DNA from: Euptelea pleiosperma
Lineage: Eukaryota > Streptophyta > Magnoliopsida > Ranunculales > Eupteleaceae
Reading direction: 5' to 3'
DNA: 64,000 bases
Assembly: GCA_035048495.1 (NCBI GenBank)
Contig: CM068553.1
Span: forward strand, 1,681,259 to 1,745,258
Numbering within the stretch: position 1 is the stretch's first letter; every line of letters begins with the position of its first letter. Below are positions 1 through 10,189 of this stretch, one piece after another. A program made the position numbers and the translations under genes. Under the pieces are notes generated by a model. That model ran no database searches and was not told where the DNA came from. It saw nothing but the letters and a program-made list of their open reading frames with translations.

Positions 1-218
1 ACAGCTCTAATCCTACCATTGACGTAATTTTTCAAGCTAAGACATCAATAGAGAAATCACATCATATCCACTTAAAATCCGATAAAAAAAATTATATATC
101 AAGCTATGAACTATTAACGGACAACCAGCTACTATACTAATCTCCCAATCAACTAAAAAACCTCTATAATCGAAGAAAACCAGAAACAAAATCAAATAGA
201 TCAAAAACTCATTTGAAA

Positions 219-413
219 CTGTTAGCGGATGGTTTCTTCCCGCGCACGTATTGTGTTGGCCCGACGTCCCGTTGGTATACATAGTTGTTGCGCCTTTCCC
301 CAAAAGGTCGATCTTTTGAGGTAAATGGTTGTTTAATATGGTATCGATCTATGTATAGCAACGGGACGTCGGGTCAGCACAATACGTTCAAGGGAACAAA
401 CCATCCGCTAACA
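219..413. mobile_element. Palindromic MITE, CTGTTAGCGG ends
   Basis: The left end CTGTTAGCGGATGGTTT is mirrored by the right end. The arms share GTATTGTG, CCCGACGTCCCGTTG and TATACATAG in inverted order. About 75 bases per arm pair with a few mismatches. It lies in the presumed first intron of the left-edge gene. No target duplication is certain. Confidence 0.7.
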
Positions 414-550
414 GAAACAAAACCAGAAGTGAGAAAGGTTAGCGAAAAAAGCACGAGAACGACAGAGATGAAGATCAAATCCAAACAAAACAAAACCGAT
501 CGGATCGAAGAAACACAAACAATCAGATCTGATCCAAAATCAAGACTTAC

Positions 551-608
551 CGCATAAAACGATTGCTAACACGATCAAAGAACCATGTTTGCTCCACGAG
601 CCATCCAT
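551..608 (-). CDS. First coding exon of an unidentified membrane/secreted protein gene, running off the left edge
   Basis: On the minus strand an ATG at 608 (context CGCCATGG) opens a frame reading MDGSWSKHGSLIVLAIVLC, which runs into a strong splice donor (GCG|GTAAGT) at 551/550. The hydrophobic stretch after residue 9 looks like a signal peptide or membrane anchor. The sequence upstream of the ATG ends in AAACCCTAACGCC, typical of plant 5' leaders, and a TATA box lies about 100 bases upstream. The following intron holds a palindromic MITE (219-413) and leaves the window, so the family cannot be identified. That it is a gene at all rests on the coincidence of promoter, start context, hydrophobic N-terminus and consensus donor; no homology was recognised. 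Confidence 0.5.
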
Positions 609-708
609 GGCGTTAGGGTTTGTCTTCACTTGCAGAGATGAGCGCGTACAGATCTCAGAAATGTTCCTTTCTTCGAAGAGTTTGTAGGCTTTGTCTGAGT
701 GGAATGGA

Positions 709-720
709 CTTTATAAAGTT
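709..720 (-). promoter_or_regulatory. TATA box for the left-edge gene
   Basis: The palindromic sequence ACTTTATAAAGT lies about 100 bases upstream of the ATG at 608 on the minus strand. CCAAT motifs occur further upstream near 795-800 and 831-836 (as CCAAT on the plus strand). Placement relative to the start and donor is what supports it. Confidence 0.45.
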
Positions 721-964
721 CGAAGTCCCTGTCCCCGTAAAACAAGTTAAGAGATCTTAAAATTAAATGAACCAAGGAACATGTCATCGAAGATGACGTG
801 GACCAATAAAATCTGGGTGACAGAGAGATGAACCAATTAAAACACGTCTTGCGTTGGTAATATCCTGGCCGTCTGTTTAAGATGTAGGACGGATTTGAAA
901 ACTTAAAACATATATTAGAAGCCATAGTGTATCTCACTCCATTATTCCCTACTTTTAGATTAAG

Positions 965-1334
965 AGGACTTTGGATGCAGTCGATCCTGTCGATGCAGAG
1001 GGCTGTCGTGGCCCTACATAGCTCATTTTGTGGGCCCACTGACCGCGTGGATGTATAACTATAACCCATCCCTTGCTGATTATACATACCAAAAACCAAT
1101 CTGAATGGTTTTTTCTAGCCATATATTTTAGCACTTTTTAGTATTGATTCTAGCCGTTGGATTCAAGCATTTTTTGCATATTTATTTAGGTACTTAATCC
1201 AATGGCTAGAAATTATCAATCAAGCTGATTTTTGGTCTGTATATGAGTGTATCCAACTAGGTATGGGCTAAACATCTATACGGTTAGTTGGCCCAATTCC
1301 AAACAAATGAGCTCTGTAGGGCCACGAGAGCCCT
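965..1334. mobile_element. Family B MITE, right end cut by a family A element
   Basis: Family B copies share a GATGCAGAGG/GGGCCACGAGAG terminal zone, the phrase GTGGGCCCACTGACCGCGTGG and a core with GATTCTAGCCGTTGGATTC. Here the right arm (GAGCTCTGTAGGGCCACGAGAG) stops exactly where a family A terminus, GAGTAAAAC, begins at 1335. Other copies lie near 54628, 60955 and 61330. Confidence 0.6.
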
Positions 1335-1655
1335 GAGTAAAACTTTGATAACAGGCCTGTCAACCAGGCCGATGATATATAAGCCACGTGGCTCCCTCTT
1401 ACAGGATTCCGACCGTATGGATGTTTTTCCAATCCATAGGTGGATCCACAAACCAAAAATCAGCTTGATTAATAATTTCAAACTTTGGATCTTTGTACCT
1501 CAAATAATGGTCAATAATGCTCAAATTCAAACGGTTAAAATCAACCCATGAAAATAATTCCAATGCAACGCCTAGAAATAACTAATCGAACTGATTTTTG
1601 GTTTGTAAGCCCACCTAGGGATTGGCCAAATATCTATACGGTCAGAGTCCTCTAC
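1335..1655. mobile_element. Family A (GAGTAAAACTT) MITE, right end decayed
   Basis: It starts GAGTAAAACTTTGATAACAG and carries the family A arm: a G-box GCCACGTGGC at 1383-1392, then CGTATGGATGTTTTTCC, then AAAATCAGCTTGATT. The arm is repeated inverted towards 1650. The right terminus is no longer recognisable past GTCCTCTA. Confidence 0.65.
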
Positions 1656-1689
1656 CCATTCATATTTTCTCACGGATGATCAGGGCAAG

Positions 1690-2275
1690 TTGTTGTAGCT
1701 GATTCGAAATCTTGGGTGAGCTCCGACCGAACGGGATCGATGCATCTCGCCCGAGACAAAGTGAGTCTTCTTTCGGAAACAGTGATATCGGGGCAAGACG
1801 ATCCAGTTATGGATCCAGATCGCCCAATCGAGAACGGTATCGGCCGAGATTTCGAACCATGGCTAGACATGAAGATAACGCATCATGCGAAGAAGCCGAG
1901 GTATAGACAACTTTCAAGGGAATCAAGACAACTTTCTTTCTTTTGTTACCTCGTGGACCATGGTTCTCTTGAATCCAACGGTCGATGGTAAACTCTTCTT
2001 GCCTTTGATTTAATATAGTATCTTTGCCCAAATGATCCTCATGATCTAAAGGTGTGAAACGATTTAAAAGTATGAATATTGGATTGTAGCCAATCCAAGG
2101 TTGACTCAACATTTGGACGGTCTAGATCCCGTGTAAAATCTTTGGCCCATCACGCCCGAGACAAAGTGAGACTCCTTTGGGAAACAGTGGTCTTGGGGCG
2201 AGATGATCCACTTTAGTGGATCCGGATCGCCCTATCCAGAATGGGATCGGACCAAGACTTTGAACCATGCCCTTA
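1690..2275. repeat. Two family G fragments and a CCGTTGGATTC-type fragment
   Basis: The text around 1750-1860 and 2150-2270 repeats GCCCGAGACAAAGTGAG, GGAAACAGTG and a TTTGAACCAT or TTCGAACCAT end, the same family as the intact copy at 37532-37720. Between them lies an inverted fragment with ACCATGGTTCTCTTGAATCC, also seen near 52600 and 56860. No coding content was seen. Confidence 0.5.
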
Positions 2276-2569
2276 GGTGGGATATACACACACAAAATAA
2301 CACTGATCGGTTACCTCTAACCATTAGATTTTCGCACTTTTTAAGAGTGGTTCTAGCCGTCAAATTTAAGCATGTTTTTTGGGTACTATATCCAATGGCT
2401 ATAAATCATCAATCAAGCTGATTTTTGGTGTATATATCTACCAAGTGGTGGACTAAACATCCATGTGGTCAGTCGATCTATAAACCTGCGTTAGCTAGGG
2501 CCACTGATCCTGGTTCAAAAAATTTCAATTACATATAAGCTGCTATCTATTACTCGAAAACACACTCAA

Positions 2570-2602
<33 letters not shown>

Positions 2603-3469
2603 CTGCTAACAGATCATCAGTGGTGTCAACGGGTACCTGTTGACCCGACTACCCGACTGAGACAAATCCTTTTGGATATGATTAATAATTACTCTCAGGT
2701 CATCTGGTTACCCAGGCATACAATTTTTATTTCATTACCCGGACCTGATACATACACAATCACCTGTTAGTCCTCTTGATCGATTGGTATGTCTGGATAT
2801 ATTGGCACCATTGATTGGGCCTTGACGATTATTAACAGGCTAAATGACTATAACTACTGGACTTGGAGAGCCTGCAAAGACGAGCAATCTATTGAGCTCT
2901 CTCTAACACTTCGAACCTTCTCTCACGACAACTACAGAAACAAAAATTCAGTTAAAAACACACTTGGAACCTTCTTGGCACACGACATCAATCTCTTTCT
3001 CCTGCCTCAGTCATCCAAGTCATCAACCAGCTTCAACATTACGCTTGGAGTCAGAATACCTGCTTACATATAAACTCATGAGCTTCAACACTACTTTTGG
3101 GGTCCCTTAATACAGAGGGTGGTGATCCCCTGAGGGTTGCATGGAAACAGGGCGGAGCCAGGAAGCAGCCAGGGGGACCACGTGCCCCTCAACTTTCAAA
3201 GTCCTTAAAAAAAAAAAAAAATTGATCCCCAAAATACTTTAATCCTTCAAAATCTAGGACACCCACCATATACTACAAGGATTGTGCCTCCCTTGAACAA
3301 AATCATGGCTCGGCCGCTTAGGAAATTTACAATTTCTTACTTGCAAAGATCCAAGTACAATTTTGTTCAATAAAAAGGACAAAAAGCATCTTACCGCAAA
3401 TTTTCATGAGGGATATCTGATGGGATTGCTACTCAAACAAAAATACTAAAAGCAGAACGTATCATAAGA
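2276..3469. other. Gene-free stretch with family B remnants and a GAA microsatellite
   Basis: Remnants of family B lie at 2290-2480. A (GAA)n tract with interruptions lies at about 2570-2602. The rest (2600-3469) contains short frames only, without codon structure or recognisable protein similarity; I see no gene in it. Confidence 0.5.
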
Positions 3470-3735
3470 GTAGGAAGAACCTGTTACACTCTGCACATGA
3501 AAAATTGGGAAAAAATTCGCTTGCCCCGGGGGGCATCAAACTTTGAAGTGTCCCTCCCAAAATGTCTGACAAGTACCCTTAACCTAACCCCCGTTAAGCT
3601 TAAGCCCTTGGTTAGTGGTTAACAAGGGGCACTTGTCAAACATTTTGGGAGGGTGACTTCAAAGTTTGATGTCGCCCGGGGCCAGTGAATCTTTTGTCGA
3701 TTTTTCATGTGCAGAGTGCAACAAGTTCTTCCTAC
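3470..3735. mobile_element. Long foldback element (about 265 bp)
   Basis: A nearly complete palindrome. GTAGGAAGAACCTGTT at the left is mirrored by AACAAGTTCTTCCTAC at the right, followed inward by CACTCTGCACATGAAAAAT, CCCCGGGG and CATCAAACTTTGAAG, then CCCTCCCAAAATGTCTGACA, each found inverted in the other arm. The loop is around 3595-3625. Type unknown. Confidence 0.7.
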
Positions 3736-3744
3736 ATGGCAGCT

Positions 3745-3949
3745 GAGAAAAGATTCGCAGCCTGGGGACCTTCAAACTTTGAAGGTTCCCCTCCCAAAAT
3801 GTCTGACACGTACGTCAAGGCCTAAACCTAACCCTTGTTAAACCCTTGGTTAGTTAGTTAAGGCTGGTTAACAAAAGGGTACGTGTCAGACATTTTGGGA
3901 GGGGACCTTCAAAGTTTGAAGGTAACAGACCAGCGAATTTTTTTCCCGT
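3745..3949. mobile_element. Second foldback element related to its left neighbour
   Basis: The arms share AGATTCGC, GGGGACCTTCAAACTTTGAAGG, CCCTCCCAAAATGTCTGACA and GTACGT in inverted order. It is a relative of the 3470-3735 element placed only 10 bases away. A single related arm also occurs near 62300-62355. Confidence 0.7.
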
Positions 3950-4655
3950 GGCAACTAACTAAGGTGGTGAGAACGAAAAATACTCATTCTGATGACCTCA
4001 CCTCCCCTTCATATGGGAAGTTTCAACCGCGTAGTTTCTTTCTTTTTATTCTCAAACATAAGAAATTAATATTGACGGCTGCTACAGAGTGCAATACATG
4101 GGGTATACTGCTATATAAGTCCAATTCAGAGGGTCTGTTAGAACTAAAGACTAAAATTAATATTTTTCTGCAATTAAAATTAACTTAAAAAACTAAAAAT
4201 GAATTAGAACTTGCAGCGAGATATCTCTATCATGAAGATAGTTGCAGCCTCCCAGATGTGCGATTGGGAATAATGGCAACATTATCTTCAGGATACAACA
4301 AGCCCAGATTCAATATGAGTGTCTTAGATTTGTACTCCTTTACAGAAATTGTGTACAGTTCTCTGTCTGATTACCCAAAGATGGATGAAAGCCTTAATGT
4401 TCAAAACATAAATTTCTTTTAAAAATTTTAGCAGAGTTTAATTAAGAAAACTCCTTTAAAACAGAAATAAGTTGTAGCTCATGTATAATGAAGAAAACAT
4501 AGATTTATTTTGCTTCTTTTTTTTTTTCCACTTGACTCCACTTTGTCTTTCAACTATTTTCCTCTATTATTAGTGTTATTTTTCATGTGCAAGACATGCA
4601 CTAAAAAGGAACTTTTCTTTTGTAAGTGTGGAAAATATTAAGAATCTTAAAGCAA
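3950..4655. other. 3' flank of the NLR gene, no gene seen
   Basis: AT-rich sequence between the foldback elements and the NLR stop codon. It contains short frames without recognisable similarity. It probably includes the 3' untranslated region of the minus-strand NLR, but I cannot fix a polyadenylation site. Confidence 0.4.
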
Positions 4656-7600
4656 TTAGAACTTTACCTGGAAGAGGAGTTGAAGACGAGACTTGACACT
4701 TTCTTCTTCCCACTGGAATCCTTCAAACCATTCAACACCATCTCCATGGATCTCCTTGAGTCTAGGTGCACTGTGGGGACCTAGAGGGAGCCTGTTCAAA
4801 CTTGTACATTGTCGTACGCGTAGGACTTCCAAGGAAGGCCAATCAAGAAGTAAAGCCCGGTGGTAGAAAATTGAGAGTTGCGGCAGGTGAACTAGCTCTA
4901 GAGTCCTTAATTGAGGGAGCACCGTCTTGTCCTCTTCTTCTTCACCGCCCTCCTCCTCATCCACAATTATCTCCTCCATCTCACTACAATCATATACTCT
5001 AAGAAATTCCAGTTGCAGGAGACCCCGAACAAGTCTCATTGAAAAGAGGTGCTTCAGCCTTCCACACGAAATGATTTCTAGTTGTTTTAGGTTGGTGAAG
5101 ATTGGAAGTTGTGAGAAACTAGAAAAGTTGATTGAATTCGACTGCCTTAAACTGGCGGTGGTGGTGGATGAAGTAGAATTCTGAAGGACCTCCACCACTT
5201 GCACCTCCTCATCTTCTGGTTTTATTATTCTCACCATTTCCTCACAGATAGAAATGTGAAGTTGCTCCAATTGTTGAAGTCTTTGCACCATGTTTGGTGA
5301 GAAGAGATATCTTAGTCGGTGGCACCGTGTAACCCACATTATTTTTAGGTTCTGGAGGCTTACGAGTGGGATGACTCCCTTCCATATGGTCGTCATATTT
5401 GGTAGATGTTCCAAATACATTTCTCTTAATTTGGACATAGTAGCATGCCCTTCGTCAATCCCCTCTGAGTGAAAAACCTCCTTCAACTCTGGACAAGATG
5501 CTACTTCAAGTACTTCCAAATTTTGAAGCCTTACCAGCAAATCAGAGGGTAAAACATTGACTAATTTGCACCATCCCACTTTTAGGCATTTTAATTTGTC
5601 AAGAAATCCAATTGGAAGTGGCCCATGACAAATTGCCTGCAAGTTTTGCAACATCCAAAAGCGTAATTCTTCTAAATTACTGAACGCAGACAGTGGAACC
5701 TCTTCCATCACACTGATAAGATATTCCATTTCAAGGCATTCCTGGACATAAAGAGACTTCAAGTTGTTAAATCCCTCTTCCTCAAGATGTACAGCATTCT
5801 TGAGACCCCTGCAATTTTGTAGCACCAATGCGTCTGTTCTTTCCAACAATACCTTAGCCCAATTGGAAATTGGGTCTGATGTATTAAGGCACATACTCTT
5901 CGGAACTTCAAGATCCCTGTAATAGTCACTCACAGATATGCAGAACCTTGTTAAGTTTTCCCAGTGATTGGAAATGTCTTTTGACAAACATTTGACATTT
6001 TTTACATGTAATGATAGAGCCTTCAAGCATGTCAAGGATGCGACCTCGGCTAAACTTGCCTTACTTCCATCTCCAATTTCTTCAATCTCCCACCCACTAA
6101 AGCTACCTCCCATGTATAGTTCTTCTAAGCGAGACAAACTTGATATCAAATTTGGTGGGATAGTTTCAAGTTGTATGGTGTTTGTCAAGTTAAGCAACTT
6201 CAGATTGGTTAATCCTCCTATTTGTTCCGGCAACCTCTGTATGGAAGACTCTTTTAAACTAAGTATTTCGAGTTTCTTCAATTCTCCAATCAGGAAAATA
6301 TTTGTTAACTCATGATGACAATAGTCTAGACAGAGTGTCCGAAGATTGTCGAGGCATGAGAGTGATGGTGGTAGTGATGAAATACCGATTTCGCTTAGAT
6401 CTAGAGTTACAAGGGATTTCATCCCATTGAAGAAACTATTAGGGATTTTCTGCAAAGACTCGTTACCTTGCAAAGATAAGGTCAAGAGATGTGGGCATTC
6501 AGGTTGATCGGGAAGCTTGCTGATATTGTTTCTCATTAGTGATAATCGCATGCATTCGCCCAATTTATCTTTCCCCTGCCACTTGCTCAATCCCATACCA
6601 GCTTTTACAATAAACCCATTGCCTTCTTTAGTCGCAATTGATATGGCCACATCTCGTACAATGTTGCGCATCACCATGGATCCATCCCATTCACCTTTCA
6701 ACAACAAAGACGACGCTGTAAGTTTGTCGACCACTGTGTGCAATCTACCCCCCGCTTCCTCCAAAGTGTCAACGTCTTCAAGTAACTCCTCACCCATCAC
6801 ATATCTCATTAATTCATCTATGCTAATTTTGTGGTGTTCGGGAAATAAACAGCAAAACAAGAAGCATTTTTTGGTTTCTTCGCTTTCTAAACAATCGTAG
6901 CTTAATTTTATTGAGGAGAAGACTTTTGAATGCATACCTTCAATTATTGTGAAGATAGATTTTTTCAATTGTCGAGCTACATCAACCCACACACCTTGGT
7001 CCTTATCTTGCAATGCCCTTCCAACTGTAACAAGTGCTATAGGCAAACCCCCACATTCTTTAGCAACCTCCCAAGCTACTTCATGCAGAGCAGGAGAATC
7101 TACAGCATCGCCCGCGTTCTTTCGAAACAAATGCCATGAATCTTGTTCTGATAAAACTTCAACTGCAATCTTTGCTTGGGTTTTCATCACACTACAAATA
7201 TTTCGGTTTCTTGTTGTGATTACAACTTTGCAACCCTTGTGGTCGTCTCTGTAAGGGATTCCCACCTCAGCCAGTTCCAATTCTGTCCATAGATCGTCCA
7301 AGATTACAAGAATACTCTTCTCTTGCTTCAATCTCTTCAATAAACGTCTTGCTCTTACTAATTCGGTGTCGTCTTGAAGGCGCAGGCCCAAATTCTCTGC
7401 AATTTCACCTTGAATCTTTTTCAAGTCGGGGTTTTGGGACACTGTTGCCATCACAACCTCATTGAAAAGCTTATCCTTTTTTACTTGTTTGGCCACTTCT
7501 TTCATCAAGATCGTTTTGCCAACCCCTCCCATCCCGTGCACTCCGACGATGTTGATTTTCTCATCGTTAAGAGCCTCCATGACTTGCTTCGTCGCCGATT

Positions 7601-8060
7601 TTGTAGATTCAAATGCCTCAAAATCTCTAGTGGACATGGATTCTATGCTAGGAGGAGGCGCAGGGTCTGATACACTATTGAACTCCCCTTCGTTCAGAAG
7701 CTCCTTGATGAAACCAATCTTCCTTTCTGCTTCTTTACCTAGATTATAACGAGCGCAACACCACCCTTTGAAACAGCTATTGATCTCTTCGGCTTCACGA
7801 TTCAATCCCGTTGCTTCATTTCGAATGTTCTCCACCTTTGTTAGCCATGCTTCTACTACTTCTTTTATCAATTCTCCACTCCTACGAGCTGCTTCAACCG
7901 ATCGTTGTACATCATCTCTTGCCCTTTCCAATTCTGCTACTTTGTTTCTAAGATTTTCAATGCTTCTCTTGTGACGAACAAGATAATCTATCTGACGCAC
8001 GACTGGAACACTTAAACACTGACACATTCCTGTAATGGATGCAGCCAAGATTTCTTCCAT
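4656..8060 (-). CDS. CC-NBS-LRR (CNL) disease-resistance protein, RPS2/RPS5/At4g27190-like clade
   Basis: A single 1134-residue open frame with no intron, encoding a probable intracellular immune receptor. Residues 1-130 form a coiled coil of the RPS5 type (WLTKVENI near 72) with no EDVID motif. The NB-ARC domain shows the P-loop GVHGMGGVGKT at 173-183, kinase-2 ILVILDDLW at 250-258, RNBS-B KVVITTRN at 278-285, CGGLPIAL at 336-343 and RNBS-D CFLFCCLFPEHHKI at 399-412. The usual MHD motif is replaced by MRN (464-466, VMRNIVRDVAIS). Irregular leucine-rich repeats fill about 490-1100, with an acidic glutamate run near 1040. Length, motif order and the absence of stops argue for an intact gene. 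In this family the NB-ARC works as a nucleotide switch and the LRR senses effectors or guarded host proteins; which effector is unknown. The ATG at 8060 (GAATGGAAG) starts at the expected coiled-coil N-terminus. Confidence 0.95.
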   Translation of the reverse strand: MEEILAASITGMCQCLSVPVVRQIDYLVRHKRSIENLRNKVAELERARDDVQRSVEAARRSGELIKEVVEAWLTKVENIRNEATGLNREAEEINSCFKGWCCARYNLGKEAERKIGFIKELLNEGEFNSVSDPAPPPSIESMSTRDFEAFESTKSATKQVMEALNDEKINIVGVHGMGGVGKTILMKEVAKQVKKDKLFNEVVMATVSQNPDLKKIQGEIAENLGLRLQDDTELVRARRLLKRLKQEKSILVILDDLWTELELAEVGIPYRDDHKGCKVVITTRNRNICSVMKTQAKIAVEVLSEQDSWHLFRKNAGDAVDSPALHEVAWEVAKECGGLPIALVTVGRALQDKDQGVWVDVARQLKKSIFTIIEGMHSKVFSSIKLSYDCLESEETKKCFLFCCLFPEHHKISIDELMRYVMGEELLEDVDTLEEAGGRLHTVVDKLTASSLLLKGEWDGSMVMRNIVRDVAISIATKEGNGFIVKAGMGLSKWQGKDKLGECMRLSLMRNNISKLPDQPECPHLLTLSLQGNESLQKIPNSFFNGMKSLVTLDLSEIGISSLPPSLSCLDNLRTLCLDYCHHELTNIFLIGELKKLEILSLKESSIQRLPEQIGGLTNLKLLNLTNTIQLETIPPNLISSLSRLEELYMGGSFSGWEIEEIGDGSKASLAEVASLTCLKALSLHVKNVKCLSKDISNHWENLTRFCISVSDYYRDLEVPKSMCLNTSDPISNWAKVLLERTDALVLQNCRGLKNAVHLEEEGFNNLKSLYVQECLEMEYLISVMEEVPLSAFSNLEELRFWMLQNLQAICHGPLPIGFLDKLKCLKVGWCKLVNVLPSDLLVRLQNLEVLEVASCPELKEVFHSEGIDEGHATMSKLREMYLEHLPNMTTIWKGVIPLVSLQNLKIMWVTRCHRLRYLFSPNMVQRLQQLEQLHISICEEMVRIIKPEDEEVQVVEVLQNSTSSTTTASLRQSNSINFSSFSQLPIFTNLKQLEIISCGRLKHLFSMRLVRGLLQLEFLRVYDCSEMEEIIVDEEEGGEEEEDKTVLPQLRTLELVHLPQLSIFYHRALLLDWPSLEVLRVRQCTSLNRLPLGPHSAPRLKEIHGDGVEWFEGFQWEEESVKSRLQLLFQVKF

Positions 8061-8213
8061 TCTTGTTTTAGATGTAAACGAGGTGATAAACAGTGCAGTT
8101 GTTGGGAAAAAACTATGCTTAATGCAATAAGGATGCTAGATGTAAACAAGGGGTGCGCATTCACGACTTCTTTGCACATTGTTTATTGACAAGAAAGTGC
8201 ACAGCTTCCTCGA

Positions 8214-8613
8214 TAAGACTTTGATGACAGTGCCCTGTCATCAAGGCCGATGACAGGGTGCAATAGGAGCCATGTGGCATCCTCTTAGAGGACTCTGACC
8301 GTATGGGTGTTTTTCCAATCCCTACATGGATCTACAGACAAAAAATCAGCTTCATTTGTGATTTCAAACCTTTGGATCTTTGTACCTCAAATAATGGTCA
8401 ATAATGCTCAAATTTCCAACGGTTAAAATCGACCAATGAAAACAATTCCAATCCAACGCCTATAAATCACTAATCGGGCTGATTTTTGGTTTGCAGGTCC
8501 ACCTAATGATCGGAAAAACATCCATACGGTCATAGTCCTCAAAGAGTCTTCCACGTGGCTCATATTGTGCCCTGTCATTGGCCTTGATGACAGGGCCTGT
8601 TATCAAAGCTTTA
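8214..8613. mobile_element. Family A MITE upstream of the NLR start
   Basis: The left arm starts TAAGACTTTGATGACAG and the right arm ends CTGTTATCAAAGC. Arms of about 170 bases pair with mismatches. The right arm holds a G-box CACGTG at 8552-8557; the left has decayed to CATGTG. It sits only about 150-550 bases upstream of the NLR ATG, so it could contribute to that promoter. A 9-bp duplication is not recognisable. Confidence 0.7.
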
Positions 8614-8737
8614 TTCACCAAGTTGCACCCATTCACAACTTCTGCGCACCATGCTGTCATGTCTCAGTCAAACTCAAAAAATGGTCAGAAAATTATTTTT
8701 TTATTATTAGAAAACTCAATAAAGCACACCCAATTTC

Positions 8738-9144
8738 GAGTAAAACTTGTGTCACAAGATGTTGTGACGGAACTCGGTCACAGCACTCAATACGAGACAC
8801 GTGGAATACGATCAGAGGTCTTTGACAGTATGGATGTTTGACCAGTCCCTCGGTGAACCTACAAACCAAAAATCAGCCTGATTAGTGATTTAAAACCTTT
8901 GGATTTTTGCACCCAAATAACGCTCAATAATGCTCAACTTCCTACCGTTAAAATCAACCCATGAAAATAACTTCAATAGAATCAGTTAGAAATCACTAAT
9001 CAAGATGATTTTTTTGTGTAACCGTCCATCGAGGGACTGCCCAAACATCCATACAGTCATCGTCCTCTAATAATATACCACGTGGCCCATATTGAGTGCT
9101 GTGACCGTGTTCAGTCACAACATCTTGTGACACAAGTTTTACTC
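8738..9144. mobile_element. Intact family A MITE with 9-bp target duplication
   Basis: The termini are GAGTAAAACTTGTGTCACAA and its exact inverse. The element is 407 bp and flanked by the perfect 9-bp direct repeat CCCAATTTC (8729-8737 and 9145-9153). A 9-bp duplication with long inverted repeats is the signature of Mutator-like elements. ABRE/G-box cores CACGTG lie at 8798-8803 and 9079-9084. No coding capacity. It is inserted inside the left inverted repeat of the element continuing at 9145. Confidence 0.9.
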
Positions 9145-9640
9145 CCCAATTTCTATCCCGGTGGACTCCTAGTCCGGGCACCCCCCAAAAAGAGAGAACT
9201 CTCTCTAAAACTTGGCTGACCGGTGACGGTCATGAATGCTCACAAACCAGGTGGCATATTTTTAGAGGACACTGACCGTATGGATGTTTGGCCAATCCCT
9301 AGGTGGACTTAAGAACGAAAAGTCAGCTTGATTAGTGATTTCAAACCTTTCGATCTTGTACCCCAAGTAATGGTTGATAATGCTCAAATTCTTACGGTTA
9401 AATCAACCCATGAAAATGGTTATCCATTCAACACTTGGAAATCATTAATCAAGTTGAATTGTGGTTTGTAGGTCCACCTAGAGATTGGCCAAACATCTAT
9501 ACGGTCAGTGTCCTCTGATAATGTGCCATGTGGCTGATTTTGTGGGCTGTCAGTGTGGTCACCGGTCAGCCAAGTTTTAGAGAGATCTCTCTTTTGGGGT
9601 GTGCCCTGACCCACCAGGATAGGAAGTTAGGTGTGCAAAT
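9145..9640. mobile_element. Host MITE interrupted by the 8738-9144 element
   Basis: The right end, read as reverse complement, runs GCACACCTAACTTCCTATCC, then GGGCACACCCC, then TCTCTCTAAAACTTGGCTGACC. The left end matches it only if 8738-9144 and one duplication copy are removed: GCACACCCAATTTC is at 8724-8737 and TATCCCGG follows at 9154. The element therefore spans about 8720-9640 and predates the insertion. Its internal arms share family A core text. Confidence 0.8.
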
Positions 9641-9927
9641 ATGCGCTCCCTAAAAAAAAGGTTTTTATAAAAAAGAATAGACCTTATAATTGAAATAAGT
9701 TCAAATAACGACAGTTATAATGGATGAGCAGCCCCTTCCTGGTTCCGCCACTGGTTATAACGGATGTACACGTCAAAACGTAACGACCATTTCTTAAACC
9801 GTGCTCTGATCGACCATACCACTTCAATGCTAGCTTTTGTATAGTGCCAGTTGTATCCTTCGAAATCATAGAGCTATGATCCTTCCAAGAGGTGGCCCAT
9901 AACTAATTGGTCCCGGTCAATTTATAG
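9641..9927. other. Short spacer between MITEs
   Basis: No gene, repeat boundary or regulatory site could be supported here. Confidence 0.35.
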
Positions 9928-9936
9928 ATATTTTAT

Positions 9937-10129
9937 GGTCAGGCTCAAGGACTCCCATTTTTCTGACCCCTCTTGGTGGTCGTGTACTCGGCCGTGGATT
10001 TCAAGAATCCAACGGTGGTTGTCAGTGCCTAGGTGGCATCACTTTTTTTTTTTTTTTTCATTTTGGTGGCGCTGACAACCACCGTTAGATTCGTGGGGTC
10101 AAAAGTAGGGGTCCTCGGAACCTGAGCCT
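9937..10129. mobile_element. Family C (GGTCAGGCTC) MITE with 9-bp target duplication
   Basis: Inverted arms contain GGCTCAGG or similar ends, TCTGACCCCTC, GTGTACTCGGCCGTGG and CCAACGGTGGTTGTC. Flanks are ATATTTTAT (9928-9936) and ATGTTTTAT (10130-10138), 8 of 9 identical. Other copies are at 11556, 15795 and 57239. Confidence 0.75.
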
Positions 10130-10189
10130 ATGTTTTATTCGTTACACAAATTTACTCTCTGGAGCTGTGGAAGGCAGGCACAAAAACAT

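Noticed and set aside
4656..8060. Use of the NLR's likeness to At4g27190 as evidence of synteny with TAP38 (At4g27800)
   Set aside because: NLRs of this clade are numerous and move often; similarity of locus numbers is not evidence of orthology.
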